From: Flavobacteriales bacterium
GTDB taxonomy: Bacteria; Bacteroidota; Bacteroidia; Flavobacteriales_F; PHOS-HE28
Reading direction: 5' to 3'
NCBI GenBank assembly: GCA_020635655.1
Contig: JACJZI010000006.1
Span: forward strand, 62,001 to 126,000
Length of the DNA stretch: 64,000 bases
Shown here: positions 8,523 through 17,900 of the stretch, one piece after another
How positions within the stretch are numbered: position 1 is the first letter of the stretch
Layout: each line of letters starts with the position of its first letter
The notes under the pieces: model-generated
Database searches by the model: none
The model's input: only the letters and a program-made list of their open reading frames with translations
What the model was told of the DNA's origin: nothing
Program-made: the position numbers and the translations under genes

Positions 8523-10044
8523 CGCCCATTTCATCGCAAGGCGCATCCTGGTCGACAAGGACCGGCAGGACCGTTTGTCCCGACCGATCGTCTCCATCGC
8601 GATACTAGGCATCATCCTGGGAATGGCGGTCATGATCGTCACGGTGGCGGTCACCCGGGGGTTCCAACACGAGATCAGGGAGAAGGTGATCGGGATGGGT
8701 GGTCATCTGCAGATCACCTCCATCGGACAGACCGATCCGAAGGAGACCCCACGCACGCTCAAGGAACGCGCATTCTATCCTTCGCTGGATACCCTGCCCG
8801 AGGTCGACCATATCCAGGTCTACGCCACACTTCCGGGTATCGTGGAGACATCCGGCGAGATCCAGGGGGTGGTGGTGAAGGGCGTCGGACGCGACCTTGA
8901 TCCCACCTATCTGCGCGCACACCTTGTGGAAGGGGGCCTCCTCGCCCTGGACAGCAGCGAGGCCTGCAATGAAGTGGTCATCTCCTCCTACCTCAAGGAC
9001 CTCCTGCGCATCGAATTGCATGATACGATCACGATCTATCTGGTGCAAGGACGCGAAGAGGTACGTCCCCGGCGCTTCCGTGTGACCGGCATCTACAGCA
9101 CCGGCCTAGAACAGGTGGACCATCAATTGGTCGTGATTGACATCCGGCACATCCAGCGTTTCGCACAGTGGGGACTGCAGGCGCAGATCGTGGTCCTGGA
9201 CAGTTGTGGTCCGGACGGCATCCGCATCGAGGGGCGGGCCTATGGAGGTGACCGGGTGTATGACCTGGAATGGTCCGGCACCGACCTCCACGGCCCCGGA
9301 CCACATGCGGTCTGCGTTCATGGTGACACCGCCCTGCAACTTGTGGTCCACGATGCGATGCACACGGTACCGGACACGGCGTGGCTGAACCTGCGACCGA
9401 AGTTCGCGCAGAACGGATGTCCTTGCAAGGACGACCTGACCATCGATCTGCGGACCAGTGGTGGCAGTGACAAGGCCTATGTCGGTGGGTTCGAGGTGGC
9501 CCTGCACGACCTGAAGGACCTGGATCGCATGGATGACGAGATCTACCGCGAGTTCCTGGACCCCGACCTGAAGAGCGTGAGCATCCGCGATCGCTTCCCG
9601 GAGATCTTTGCCTGGCTGGAACTGCTCGATACGAACGTCCTTGTCGTGATCGTGCTGATGGTCGTCGTGGCGATCATCAACATGACATCGGCCCTGCTGA
9701 TCATCATACTCGAGCGCACAACGATGATCGGTGTGCTGAAAGCACTGGGTGGCACAAATGGCCTGATACGGCGCATATTCCTGATCGATGGGGCGTACAT
9801 CCTGGGCGTGGGGCTGCTTGTGGGCGACGCGCTCGGGACCGGTCTGTGCCTGCTGCAGCGATGGACGGGGCTGGTGCAGCTTCCCGTCGAGACCTACTAC
9901 CTCTCCATCGTTCCCGTGGACCTCTCGTTCTGGCCGATCGTGGTCCTGAACGCCGGCACCCTGTTGATCTGCGTGACCTTCCTGCTCCTGCCCACCATGC
10001 TGGTGACGCGGATCGCCCCGGCCCGTGCCATCCGGTTCGACTAG
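8515..10044 (+). CDS. LolC/LolE-family ABC transporter permease (FtsX-like)
   Basis: 509 residues from a TTG start at 8515, giving the usual N-terminus of the family (FIARRI ... SRPIVSIAI). An ATG at 8452 is in frame but would add 21 atypical residues and overlap the divergent gene by 71 bases. There is one transmembrane helix at ~25-47, a large periplasmic domain, and three helices in the last 140 residues, with the FtsX-type stretch around ERTTMIGVLKALGG. Family members form the membrane part of lipoprotein-releasing or MacB-like ABC systems; the ATPase partner is not in this window. Function in lipoprotein sorting is inferred from family only. Confidence 0.85.
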   Translation: MSIAHFIARRILVDKDRQDRLSRPIVSIAILGIILGMAVMIVTVAVTRGFQHEIREKVIGMGGHLQITSIGQTDPKETPRTLKERAFYPSLDTLPEVDHIQVYATLPGIVETSGEIQGVVVKGVGRDLDPTYLRAHLVEGGLLALDSSEACNEVVISSYLKDLLRIELHDTITIYLVQGREEVRPRRFRVTGIYSTGLEQVDHQLVVIDIRHIQRFAQWGLQAQIVVLDSCGPDGIRIEGRAYGGDRVYDLEWSGTDLHGPGPHAVCVHGDTALQLVVHDAMHTVPDTAWLNLRPKFAQNGCPCKDDLTIDLRTSGGSDKAYVGGFEVALHDLKDLDRMDDEIYREFLDPDLKSVSIRDRFPEIFAWLELLDTNVLVVIVLMVVVAIINMTSALLIIILERTTMIGVLKALGGTNGLIRRIFLIDGAYILGVGLLVGDALGTGLCLLQRWTGLVQLPVETYYLSIVPVDLSFWPIVVLNAGTLLICVTFLLLPTMLVTRIAPARAIRFD

Positions 10045-10088
10045 GAACGGCTGCCTGCAACCCTTGACCGGCCTACCTTCGTGGTGCA

Positions 10089-11444
10089 ATGCAGATCCAC
10101 GAGAACATCCTCAGCACCATCGGGAACACCCCCCTGGTGAAATTGAACCGCATCGTCAGCGACGTGCCCGGTCTGGTGCTCGCCAAGGTCGAGACCTTCA
10201 ACCCCGGCAACAGCATCAAGGACCGCATGGCGCTGAAGATGGTGGAGGACGCCGAGAAATCGGGCCTGCTGAAACCCGGAGGCACCATCATCGAAGGCAC
10301 CAGCGGGAACACGGGCATGGGCCTGGCCATCGCCGCGATCATCAAGGGCTACAAGTGCATCTTCACCACCACGGACAAGCAGAGCAAGGAGAAGGTCGAC
10401 GCATTGCGCGCCTTCGGTGCCGAGGTGATCGTCTGCCCGACGAACGTCGATCCGGAGGACCCCCGCTCCTACTATTCGGTGTCCAGCCGGCTGGTGAACG
10501 AGACCCCGAACAGCTGGAAGGCCAACCAGTACGACAACCTGAGCAATGCCCAGGCGCATTATGAAAGCACGGGGCCGGAGATCTGGGAGCAGACCGACGG
10601 CAGGATCACACACCTGGTGGTGGGTGTGGGCACCGGGGGCACCATCAGCGGCACAGGGCGCTACCTGAAGGAGAAGAACCCCGGGATCAAGGTTTTGGGG
10701 ATCGACACCTATGGGTCCGTGTTCAAGAAGCTGAAGGAGACCGGCGAGTTCGACAAGAACGAGATCTACCCCTACATCACCGAGGGCATCGGCGAGGATT
10801 TCCTGCCGAAGTGCGTGGACATGGACCTGATCGACCACTTCGAGAAGGTGACCGATCGCGACGCCGCCATCTACACGCGCAAGATCGTCCGCGACGAAGG
10901 CATCTTCGTGGGAAACAGCGCCGGCGCGGCCATGGCGGGTCTGATACAACTGAAGGACCGGTTCAAGCCGGAGGATGTGATCGTGGTGATCTTCCATGAC
11001 CACGGCACACGCTACCTCGGCAAGATGTTCAACGACGACTGGATGCGCGAACGCGGCTTCCTCGTGGAGGAGAAGCCCACCGCCGGCGACCTGCTGAAAG
11101 GCCGGGACCTTCCCCTGGTGAGCGTGGAAGCCGAAGAAGCCGTCCTGAACGCCATCGACAAGATGCGCGCCCACAACATCGACCAGTTGCCCGTGATGGA
11201 AGGCGGCAAGCCCGTGGGCACGATCACTGATGCCCGCCTGTTCGATGCGATCCTTGGGGATGCCGAGGTGCGCCACCAGAAGTCCCGCGTGGTGATGGGC
11301 CCCGCCCTGCCCGTGATCGGGCCCGACGCCCATTTGGAGGACGTTGCGAAGCGCCTCGGGAACGGTTCGCCGGCCGTGCTGGTGGAACTGAAGAGCGGCT
11401 ATGGGATCATCACGAAGCAGGATATCATCGGGAAGTTGAAATAG
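10089..11444 (+). CDS. Cystathionine beta-synthase-like PLP enzyme with CBS pair
   Basis: 451 residues. The N-terminal ~315 residues are a fold-type II PLP enzyme: the Schiff-base lysine is K44 in NPGNSIKDR, the substrate loop is GTSGNTG (~74-80) and the phosphate-binding loop is GVGTGGTISG (~179-188). The last ~115 residues form two CBS motifs, as in cystathionine beta-synthases rather than plain cysteine synthases. It probably condenses serine (or an activated serine) with homocysteine or sulfide in cytosolic sulfur amino acid metabolism; substrate choice cannot be read from the sequence. It starts 44 bases after the permease gene. A TACCTTCG box 9 bases before the ATG resembles the Bacteroidota -7 element. 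Confidence 0.9.
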   Translation: MQIHENILSTIGNTPLVKLNRIVSDVPGLVLAKVETFNPGNSIKDRMALKMVEDAEKSGLLKPGGTIIEGTSGNTGMGLAIAAIIKGYKCIFTTTDKQSKEKVDALRAFGAEVIVCPTNVDPEDPRSYYSVSSRLVNETPNSWKANQYDNLSNAQAHYESTGPEIWEQTDGRITHLVVGVGTGGTISGTGRYLKEKNPGIKVLGIDTYGSVFKKLKETGEFDKNEIYPYITEGIGEDFLPKCVDMDLIDHFEKVTDRDAAIYTRKIVRDEGIFVGNSAGAAMAGLIQLKDRFKPEDVIVVIFHDHGTRYLGKMFNDDWMRERGFLVEEKPTAGDLLKGRDLPLVSVEAEEAVLNAIDKMRAHNIDQLPVMEGGKPVGTITDARLFDAILGDAEVRHQKSRVVMGPALPVIGPDAHLEDVAKRLGNGSPAVLVELKSGYGIITKQDIIGKLK

Positions 11445-11446
11445 GC

Positions 11447-12241
11447 GTGACGCGCGAACTGTTCGATCAGATGGGGCGCTCCGTTCAGATACCGGACCCT
11501 CCCCAACGCATCATTTCCCTCGTTCCCTCCCAGACCGAACTGCTCCACGACCTCGGCCTCGGCGAGCGCGTGGTCGGAATCACCAGATTCTGCGTGCATC
11601 CGGAGGAATGGTTCCGTACCAAGCCGCGCGTTGGTGGAACGAAGAAGGTGGACATCGAAAAGGTGCGCGCGCTGAAACCTGACCTGATCATCGGCAACAA
11701 GGAGGAGAACGAGCGGAAGGATATTGAACAGCTTGAGAAGGAGTACCCGGTCTGGATGAGCGACGTGCGCGACCTGGAAGGTGCGCTGGACATGATCCTG
11801 CGGATCGGGGAGTTCACCGGGAGCGCGGAACGTGCCGTGGGCATCTCCGCCAGCATCAAGGCCTCCTTCCGGACCCTCAGGCCCCTGCGACCGGTGAAAA
11901 GGGCGGCCTACCTCATCTGGAGGGATCCCTGGATGGCGGCGGGCCGGGACACGTTCATCCAGGACATGCTCGGTCGGATCGGGCTGACCAATGTGTTCGC
12001 CGCATGGGATGGTCGTTACCCGCAGTTTTCCGCCGAGGAGCTGCGGAAGGCCGCACCCGCGATCGTGCTGCTCGCGTCCGAGCCCTTTCCGTTCAAGGAT
12101 GCGCATGTGACGGAGGTCCGGGCGTTCCTGCCTGAAGCGACCTTCGCGATCGTGGACGGTGAGGCCTTCAGTTGGTATGGCAGCCGACTGCTGCATGCAC
12201 CGGCCTACTTCAACGGACTGGTGGCGGGTTGGACGGTCTGA
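11447..12241 (+). CDS. BtuF-like helical-backbone metal/cobalamin-binding protein, no signal peptide
   Basis: 264 residues from a GTG start only two bases after the preceding stop, so translation is probably coupled. The fold signature is that of the periplasmic-binding protein family of BtuF and siderophore receptors: RIISLVPSQTELL at ~20, GVTRFC-like GITRFC, KPDLIIGNKEEN, and a long connecting helix. The N-terminus (MTRELFDQMGR) lacks a signal peptide or lipobox, which is frequent in Bacteroidota homologues, so it may act in the cytoplasm or be exported another way. No permease or ATPase of an importer is adjacent. Ligand unknown. Confidence 0.8.
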   Translation: MTRELFDQMGRSVQIPDPPQRIISLVPSQTELLHDLGLGERVVGITRFCVHPEEWFRTKPRVGGTKKVDIEKVRALKPDLIIGNKEENERKDIEQLEKEYPVWMSDVRDLEGALDMILRIGEFTGSAERAVGISASIKASFRTLRPLRPVKRAAYLIWRDPWMAAGRDTFIQDMLGRIGLTNVFAAWDGRYPQFSAEELRKAAPAIVLLASEPFPFKDAHVTEVRAFLPEATFAIVDGEAFSWYGSRLLHAPAYFNGLVAGWTV

Positions 12242-12261
12242 TCGGCCGCACAGGTCGGTCC

Positions 12262-12269
12262 TACCTTTG
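12262..12269 (+). promoter_or_regulatory. Candidate -7 box (TACCTTTG) of the patatin gene
   Basis: TACCTTTG matches TAnnTTTG and lies 15 bases before the ATG at 12285, giving a very short leader. The nearest TTG upstream is about 30 bases away, beyond the usual 19-21 spacing, so the -33 element is not convincing. Confidence 0.45.
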
Positions 12270-12284
12270 GCCGCCACCGCACCG

Positions 12285-14564
12285 ATGCGATCCTTCCTGC
12301 TGTTCCTGGCTGTCATGTCATGCCTTCCCGGGCTGAAAGCCCAGCGGGTCGGCCTGGTGCTGAGCGGCGGTGGCGCCTCGGCCCTGGCCCACATCGGTGT
12401 GATGGAGGCGTTGGAGGAGAGTGGTGTTCCCATCGACTATATCGCCGGTAGTTCCATGGGCGCCCTGGTGGGTGCGCTCTACGCCTCCGGACTGAGCCCC
12501 TGGCAGATCGATTCCCTCTTCCGTACCATCCGCTATCAGACCATGGCGCAAGGCGGCATCACCGACGAGGACGTGATGTATTTCAAGAACAATACACCTG
12601 ATGCCTCCCTGGTGAACGTGAAGGTCGACCTGGACACCCTGCTCCAATACTCCCTACCCACCAATCTGCGCTCACCGGCCCTGTTGGACCTGGAGCAGAT
12701 GAACGTTTTCGCCGGCCCCACCGCACTGGCCGGGGGCGACATGGACAGTCTCTTCGTGCCCTTCCGCTGCGTGGCTTCGGACATCACCGCCCAGAAAATG
12801 GTCGTGTTCGACCAGGGGGACCTGGCGCAGGCCGTGCGTGCGAGCATGAGCTATCCGTTCTACTACAAGCCGATCCGCGTCAACGGGCACCTGATGATGG
12901 ACGGCGGGCTGTACAACAATTTCCCCAGCGACGTGATGTACGATTCGTTCTTTCCGGACATCATCATCGGAAGCAATGTCTCCAGCAACTCACCACCACC
13001 CAGCGAGGATGACCTGCTGAGCCAGTTGAAGGCCATGCTCCAGGAACCGACGAACTATTCCGTGCTCTGCGACAATGGGATCATCATCGAACCACGCACG
13101 GACAACTCCCTGTTCGATATCGGCGATGCGGAACGCACCGTTCGACAGGGCTACACCGCTGCGATGGCGCGCATGCCGGAGATCAAGGCGGCCATATCCC
13201 GGCATGTCCATCGCGAGAACGTCCAGGCGCGCCGTAGGTCGTATCGCGCCAGGCTGTCGGAACTGCGTTTCGGCCGGATCCAGGTCGAGGGGTTGAAACG
13301 GGCCGGCACCCAGTATGTGGAACGCGTCATGGACCACCGGCGTGTGCCCAAGGGGCCCGAGGAGATCGAACGGCGCTATTTCCGCCTCTATCAGGATGTG
13401 AACGTGGCCTCGCTCTATCCGCGTGCGGAATTCCGTCCTGAACGTGGCAACTTCGACCTGCACCTGCATGTCAAACCGGAGAAGGACCTGGAGGCCCAGT
13501 TCGGTGGGCTGTTCTCCTCACGGCCCATCAATACGGGCATGGTCGGGCTGCGCTACAACCTCTTCGGACGATCGAGCACCTCACTGCGCGCGATCAGCTA
13601 TTTCGGCAAGTTCTACAGTGCCGGTCAGATCAAACTGCGCACCGACCTGGCCTCGGCCACACCCTTGTACCTCGAACCCCTCTTCACCATCCATCGGTGG
13701 GACTTCTTCCGCAGCTTCGCGACATTCTTCGACGAGGTGAAACCGTCCTACATCGTGATCCGCGAGACCTGGGCCGGGATGAACGCAGGCATGGGCCTCG
13801 GCATGAAGGGATTGCTGCGTGCCGATGTCAAATACGGTCAGAACCGGGACAGCTACTACCAGACACAGGAATTCGCGCCAACGGACACCGCCGATGTGAC
13901 CGAATACTTCCATTTCACGGGCGGGCTCGTTCTGGAACGGAACTCCTTGAACCGCAAACAGCATCCGAACGCCGGAGAGGACCTGCGCCTGGAACTGCGG
14001 TACATCGGAGGTGAAGAGCGCACGACCCCGGGATCCACCAACACCGAGCGGGCCGTGTACAAATCGAGCCATGATCAGTTCATCGCGAAGGTGACCCTGG
14101 ACAAGTACTTCATCCGGCGCGGCATGGTCCGCTTCGGTGGGTTGATCGAGGGCGTGTACAGCAACTACCCGTTCTTCAAGAACTACACCGCCACGATGAT
14201 CCGATGTCCGGCATTCCAGCCGACGCCCGAGAGCCGGACCTACTTCCTGGAGAACTTCAGGGCACCCCAATACGTTGCCGGCGGATTGCGTGCCATCATG
14301 GCCGTTTGGAGGGAACGCTTCGACCTCCGGTTGGAAGGCTATGCTTTCCAACCCTATGAGGCGATCCGACGTGGTCCGGGCGATGTGCCCGAGAGGGGCG
14401 AACCCGTCAGCGATCGCGCGTTCCTGGCCTCCGGTTCACTGATCTACCAGAGCCCCCTTGGGCCGATCTGGTTCAACACCAGCTACATCGAGGGCCTGAC
14501 GAGCCCCTGGCAGTTCAGCCTGAATTTCGGCTACGTGATCTTCGCCCAGCGCATCCAGGAGTGA
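12285..14564 (+). CDS. Patatin-like phospholipase with POTRA and outer-membrane barrel (type Vd-like)
   Basis: 759 residues; the ATG at 12285 is chosen because it begins a clear signal peptide (1-19, ending GLKA). The patatin domain shows the oxyanion-hole GGGASA (28-33), the nucleophile elbow GSSMG (Ser57) and the catalytic Asp206 in DGGLYNN. A POTRA-like segment follows (~326-400, FGRIQVEGLKRAG), then ~360 residues of alternating, aromatic-rich beta strands ending in an outer-membrane barrel. This is the layout of PlpD/FplA-type type Vd autotransporters. The lipase would be held at, or passed through, the outer membrane. The catalytic residues are intact, so an active lipid acyl hydrolase is expected; the lipid target is unknown. 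Confidence 0.88.
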   Translation: MRSFLLFLAVMSCLPGLKAQRVGLVLSGGGASALAHIGVMEALEESGVPIDYIAGSSMGALVGALYASGLSPWQIDSLFRTIRYQTMAQGGITDEDVMYFKNNTPDASLVNVKVDLDTLLQYSLPTNLRSPALLDLEQMNVFAGPTALAGGDMDSLFVPFRCVASDITAQKMVVFDQGDLAQAVRASMSYPFYYKPIRVNGHLMMDGGLYNNFPSDVMYDSFFPDIIIGSNVSSNSPPPSEDDLLSQLKAMLQEPTNYSVLCDNGIIIEPRTDNSLFDIGDAERTVRQGYTAAMARMPEIKAAISRHVHRENVQARRRSYRARLSELRFGRIQVEGLKRAGTQYVERVMDHRRVPKGPEEIERRYFRLYQDVNVASLYPRAEFRPERGNFDLHLHVKPEKDLEAQFGGLFSSRPINTGMVGLRYNLFGRSSTSLRAISYFGKFYSAGQIKLRTDLASATPLYLEPLFTIHRWDFFRSFATFFDEVKPSYIVIRETWAGMNAGMGLGMKGLLRADVKYGQNRDSYYQTQEFAPTDTADVTEYFHFTGGLVLERNSLNRKQHPNAGEDLRLELRYIGGEERTTPGSTNTERAVYKSSHDQFIAKVTLDKYFIRRGMVRFGGLIEGVYSNYPFFKNYTATMIRCPAFQPTPESRTYFLENFRAPQYVAGGLRAIMAVWRERFDLRLEGYAFQPYEAIRRGPGDVPERGEPVSDRAFLASGSLIYQSPLGPIWFNTSYIEGLTSPWQFSLNFGYVIFAQRIQE

Positions 14565-14572
14565 ACCGGAAC

Positions 14573-14604
14573 GGAAGAGGGCGACCATGGGCCGCCCTTC
14601 TTCC
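14573..14604. terminator. Bidirectional hairpin between convergent genes
   Basis: GGAAGAGGGCG and its near complement (one bulged base) form an 11-bp stem between the stops of the patatin gene (14564) and the DUF3467 gene (14626). T-rich sequence follows on the plus side (TTCTTCCTTCTT). Confidence 0.65.
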
Positions 14605-14625
14605 TTCTTGGACCGTATCGGCCGT

Positions 14626-14949
14626 TCACGCCTGGGCGGGAGGCCCTCCGAAGTTCATCGGCACATCCGGCATGTCCGTCTCGCGGATCGCGCCATGCAC
14701 GGCCTCGAACTTCTGAATGTTGTCCGTCAATGCCCGCATCAGGCGCTTGGCATGTTGTGGGGTCAGCAGGATGCGCGAACGCACCTTCGCCTTGGGCACC
14801 CCGGGCATCACGCGCACGAAATCCAGGACGAACTCGGAGTTGCTATGGGTGATGATGGCCAGGTTGCTGTAGATCCCATCGGCCACCTCCTCGCTGATCT
14901 CGATGTTCAACTGGTTGCCACGGGGCTTGTCGCTGTTCTGATCGGACAT
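14626..14949 (-). CDS. DUF3467 family protein
   Basis: 107 residues, cytoplasmic, with no membrane segment or signal. The sequence around NIEISEEVADGIYSNLAII and the RILLTPQHAKRLMRAL stretch identify the DUF3467 family of small proteins, which in Bacteroidota commonly follows rpoC as it does here (21 bases after the rpoC stop). The biochemical role is not known. Being last in the rpoBC transcript suggests expression with RNA polymerase. Confidence 0.88.
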   Translation of the reverse strand: MSDQNSDKPRGNQLNIEISEEVADGIYSNLAIITHSNSEFVLDFVRVMPGVPKAKVRSRILLTPQHAKRLMRALTDNIQKFEAVHGAIRETDMPDVPMNFGGPPAQA

Positions 14950-14970
14950 CTTCTTCTTCGTTCTTCAGGA

Positions 14971-17900
14971 TCACTCAGGGATCTCCAATTGGGTGAGTTT
15001 CTCGGCCATCATCCGGGCGTATTCGTCCTTGTTGTACACCAGGTCGCGCTGGAACCGGCGGATGCCCGTCCCTGCCGGGATGAGATGACCCACGATGACG
15101 TTCTCCTTGAGGCCGAGCAGATGGTCCTCCTTGGCGTTCACCGCGGCCTCGTTCAGCACCTTGGTGGTCTCCTGGAAGGAAGCCGCACTGATGAAGCTTT
15201 CGGTCTGCAGGGATGCACGCGTGATGCCCTGCAGCAGGGTGTGGGCCGTGGCGGGCTTGGCCTGCCGGGCCTCCACCACCTTCTGGTCCTTGCGTTTCAG
15301 CACGCTGTTCTCATCGCGCAGTTTCCGCATGGTGACGATCTGGCCCACCTTCATGCAGGCGCTGTCCCCGGCGTCGGTAACGACCATTTTGTCGAAGATC
15401 CAATCGTTCTCCTCCATGAACTCTGTTTTGTTCACGGCCTGCTTTTCCAGGAAGCGGGAATCTCCGGGGTCCTCGATCTCCACCTTGCGCATCATTTGGC
15501 GCACGATCACTTCGAAGTGCTTGTCGTTGATCTTCACGCCCTGCATCCGGTACACCTCCTGCACCTCGTCCACCAGATACTCCTGCACCCTTGTCGGGCC
15601 CTGGATATCCAGGATGTCGGTCGGGCTGATCGAGCCGTCGCTGAGCGGTTGGCCGGCCTTGATGAAGTCGTTCTCCTGCACCAGGATGTGCTTGCTCAAG
15701 GGTACCAGGTAGTACTTGCGCTCACCCGTACGGCTCTCGACGATGATCTCGCGGTTGCCTCTTTTGATCTTGCCATAGCTGATGATGCCGTCGATCTCGC
15801 TCACGATGGCCGGGTTGCTCGGGTTCCGGGCCTCGAACAGCTCGGTGACGCGCGGCAGGCCACCCGTGATGTCACCGCCCTTTCCGGACATACGTGGGAT
15901 CTTCACGAGCACATCGCCCGCCTCGATCTTCTGTCCTTCGGTGACGATGATATGGGCACCCACGGGCAGCGAGTAGCTCTTCAGCTCCTCCTTGCCCTTC
16001 GTGTCCATGATCTTGATGGTGGGGTTCTTCTTCTTGTCGCGGCTCTCCACGATCACCTTCTCCGCGAAGCCGGTCTGCTCGTCGATCTCCTCGCGATAGG
16101 TCACGCTCTCCTCGATGCTCTCGAACTCGAGCTTCCCGGCGAATTCGGAGATGATCACCGCATTGTACGGGTCCCATGTGCAGATCACGTCGCCTTTCTT
16201 CACGTCCTTGCCACCACGGATGTAGAGGAACGCCCCGTAGGGGATGTTGCTCGTGGTGAGCACGATGCCCGTGTTGCTGTCGACGATGCGCATTTCGGTG
16301 CTGCGGCTGATCACCACCTCGGCATCGTCGCCCTTCCGGTCCTTCTTCTTGACCGTACGCAGTTCGTCGATCTCCAGGCGGCCATCGTACTTGGCGGAGA
16401 TCTGGCTCTCCTCGGTGATCTTGCCGGCCACACCACCCACGTGGAAGGTCCGGAGCGTGAGCTGCGTACCCGGTTCACCAATGGACTGCGCGGCGATCAC
16501 GCCGACGGCTTCGCCCTTTTGGACCATCCGACCGGTGGCCAGGTTCCGGCCGTAGCATTTGGCGCAGACACCCTGCTTCTGTTCACAGGTCAGCACGCTG
16601 CGGATCTCGACCTCCTCGATGGGGCTGTCGGCGATCGTCGTAGCGATGTCCTCCGTGATCGGACCACCGCTCTCGATGATGAGCTCACCGGTCTGCGGGT
16701 GGTAGATGTCGTGCACGGCGGTGCGACCCAGGATGCGGTCGAACAGGGTCTCGACCACCTCCTCGTTCTTCTTCAACGTGGTGGCCACCAGACCGCGGAG
16801 TGTGCCGCAGTCCGCATCGGTGATCACCACATCCTGCGCCACGTCGACCAGTCGACGGGTCAGATAACCTGCGTCAGCGGTCTTCAGTGCGGTGTCGGCA
16901 AGGCCCTTCCGCGCACCGTGCGTGGAGATGAAGTACTCCAGGATCGACAGACCCTCCTTGAAGTTGGAGAGAATGGGGTTCTCGATGATATCCTGACCGC
17001 CGCCACCACCGCTTTTCTGCGGTTTGGCCATCAATCCCCGCATGCCGCTCAGCTGACGGATCTGCTCCTTCGAGCCCCGGGCACCGGAGTCCATCATCAT
17101 GTAGATGGAATTGAAGCCCTGGTTGTCGTGCTTCAGGCGTTCCATCAGGGTGAAGGTCACCTTCGAATTGGTATGTGTCCAGATGTCGATGGTCTGGTTG
17201 TACCGTTCGTTATTGGTGATCAGGCCCATGTTGTAGTTCGAGGTGACCTCGTCCACCTCGCGCTGGGCGGCCTTGACGAGCTTTTCCTTCTCGTCCGGCA
17301 CCACCACATCGTCCAAGTTGAACGACAGACCACCGCGGAAGGCGCTCATGAACCCGAGTTCCTTGATATCGTCCAGGAACTTGGCGGCCTTCGCGGTGCC
17401 GGCCATCTTCAGCACCATGCCGATGATGTCGCGCAGGGCCTTCTTGGTAAGCACCTCGTTGATGTACCCGCATTCATCAGGCACCACCTCGTTGAAGAGC
17501 ACGCGGCCGCAGGTGGTCTCGATCATCTGCGTGCGCCCGTCAGGACCCGCCCACCGCAATTTGATGTGGGCGTGCATGTCCAAGCGGTCCTCGTTGTAGG
17601 CGATGATCACCTCCTCCGGGCTGTAGAAGGCCATACCCTCGCCCTTCACCGGACTTCCCTTTTCGCCCTTGCGTCCCTTGGTGATGTAGTAGAGCCCGAG
17701 CACCATGTCCTGGCTGGGCACAGCGATGGGCGCACCGTTCGCCGGGTTCAGGATGTTGTGGCTGGCAAGCATCAGGAGCTGGGCCTCCAGGATCGCGGCA
17801 TGGCCGAGGGGCACGTGCACGGCCATCTGGTCACCATCGAAGTCGGCATTGAACGCCGTGCAGACCAACGGATGAAGTTGGATCGCCTTGCCCTCGATCA

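Noticed and set aside
12221..12269. Full promoter with a TTG box upstream of the patatin gene
   Set aside because: Only the TACCTTTG box is good; the nearest TTG is about 30 bases away, so only the -7 box is reported.
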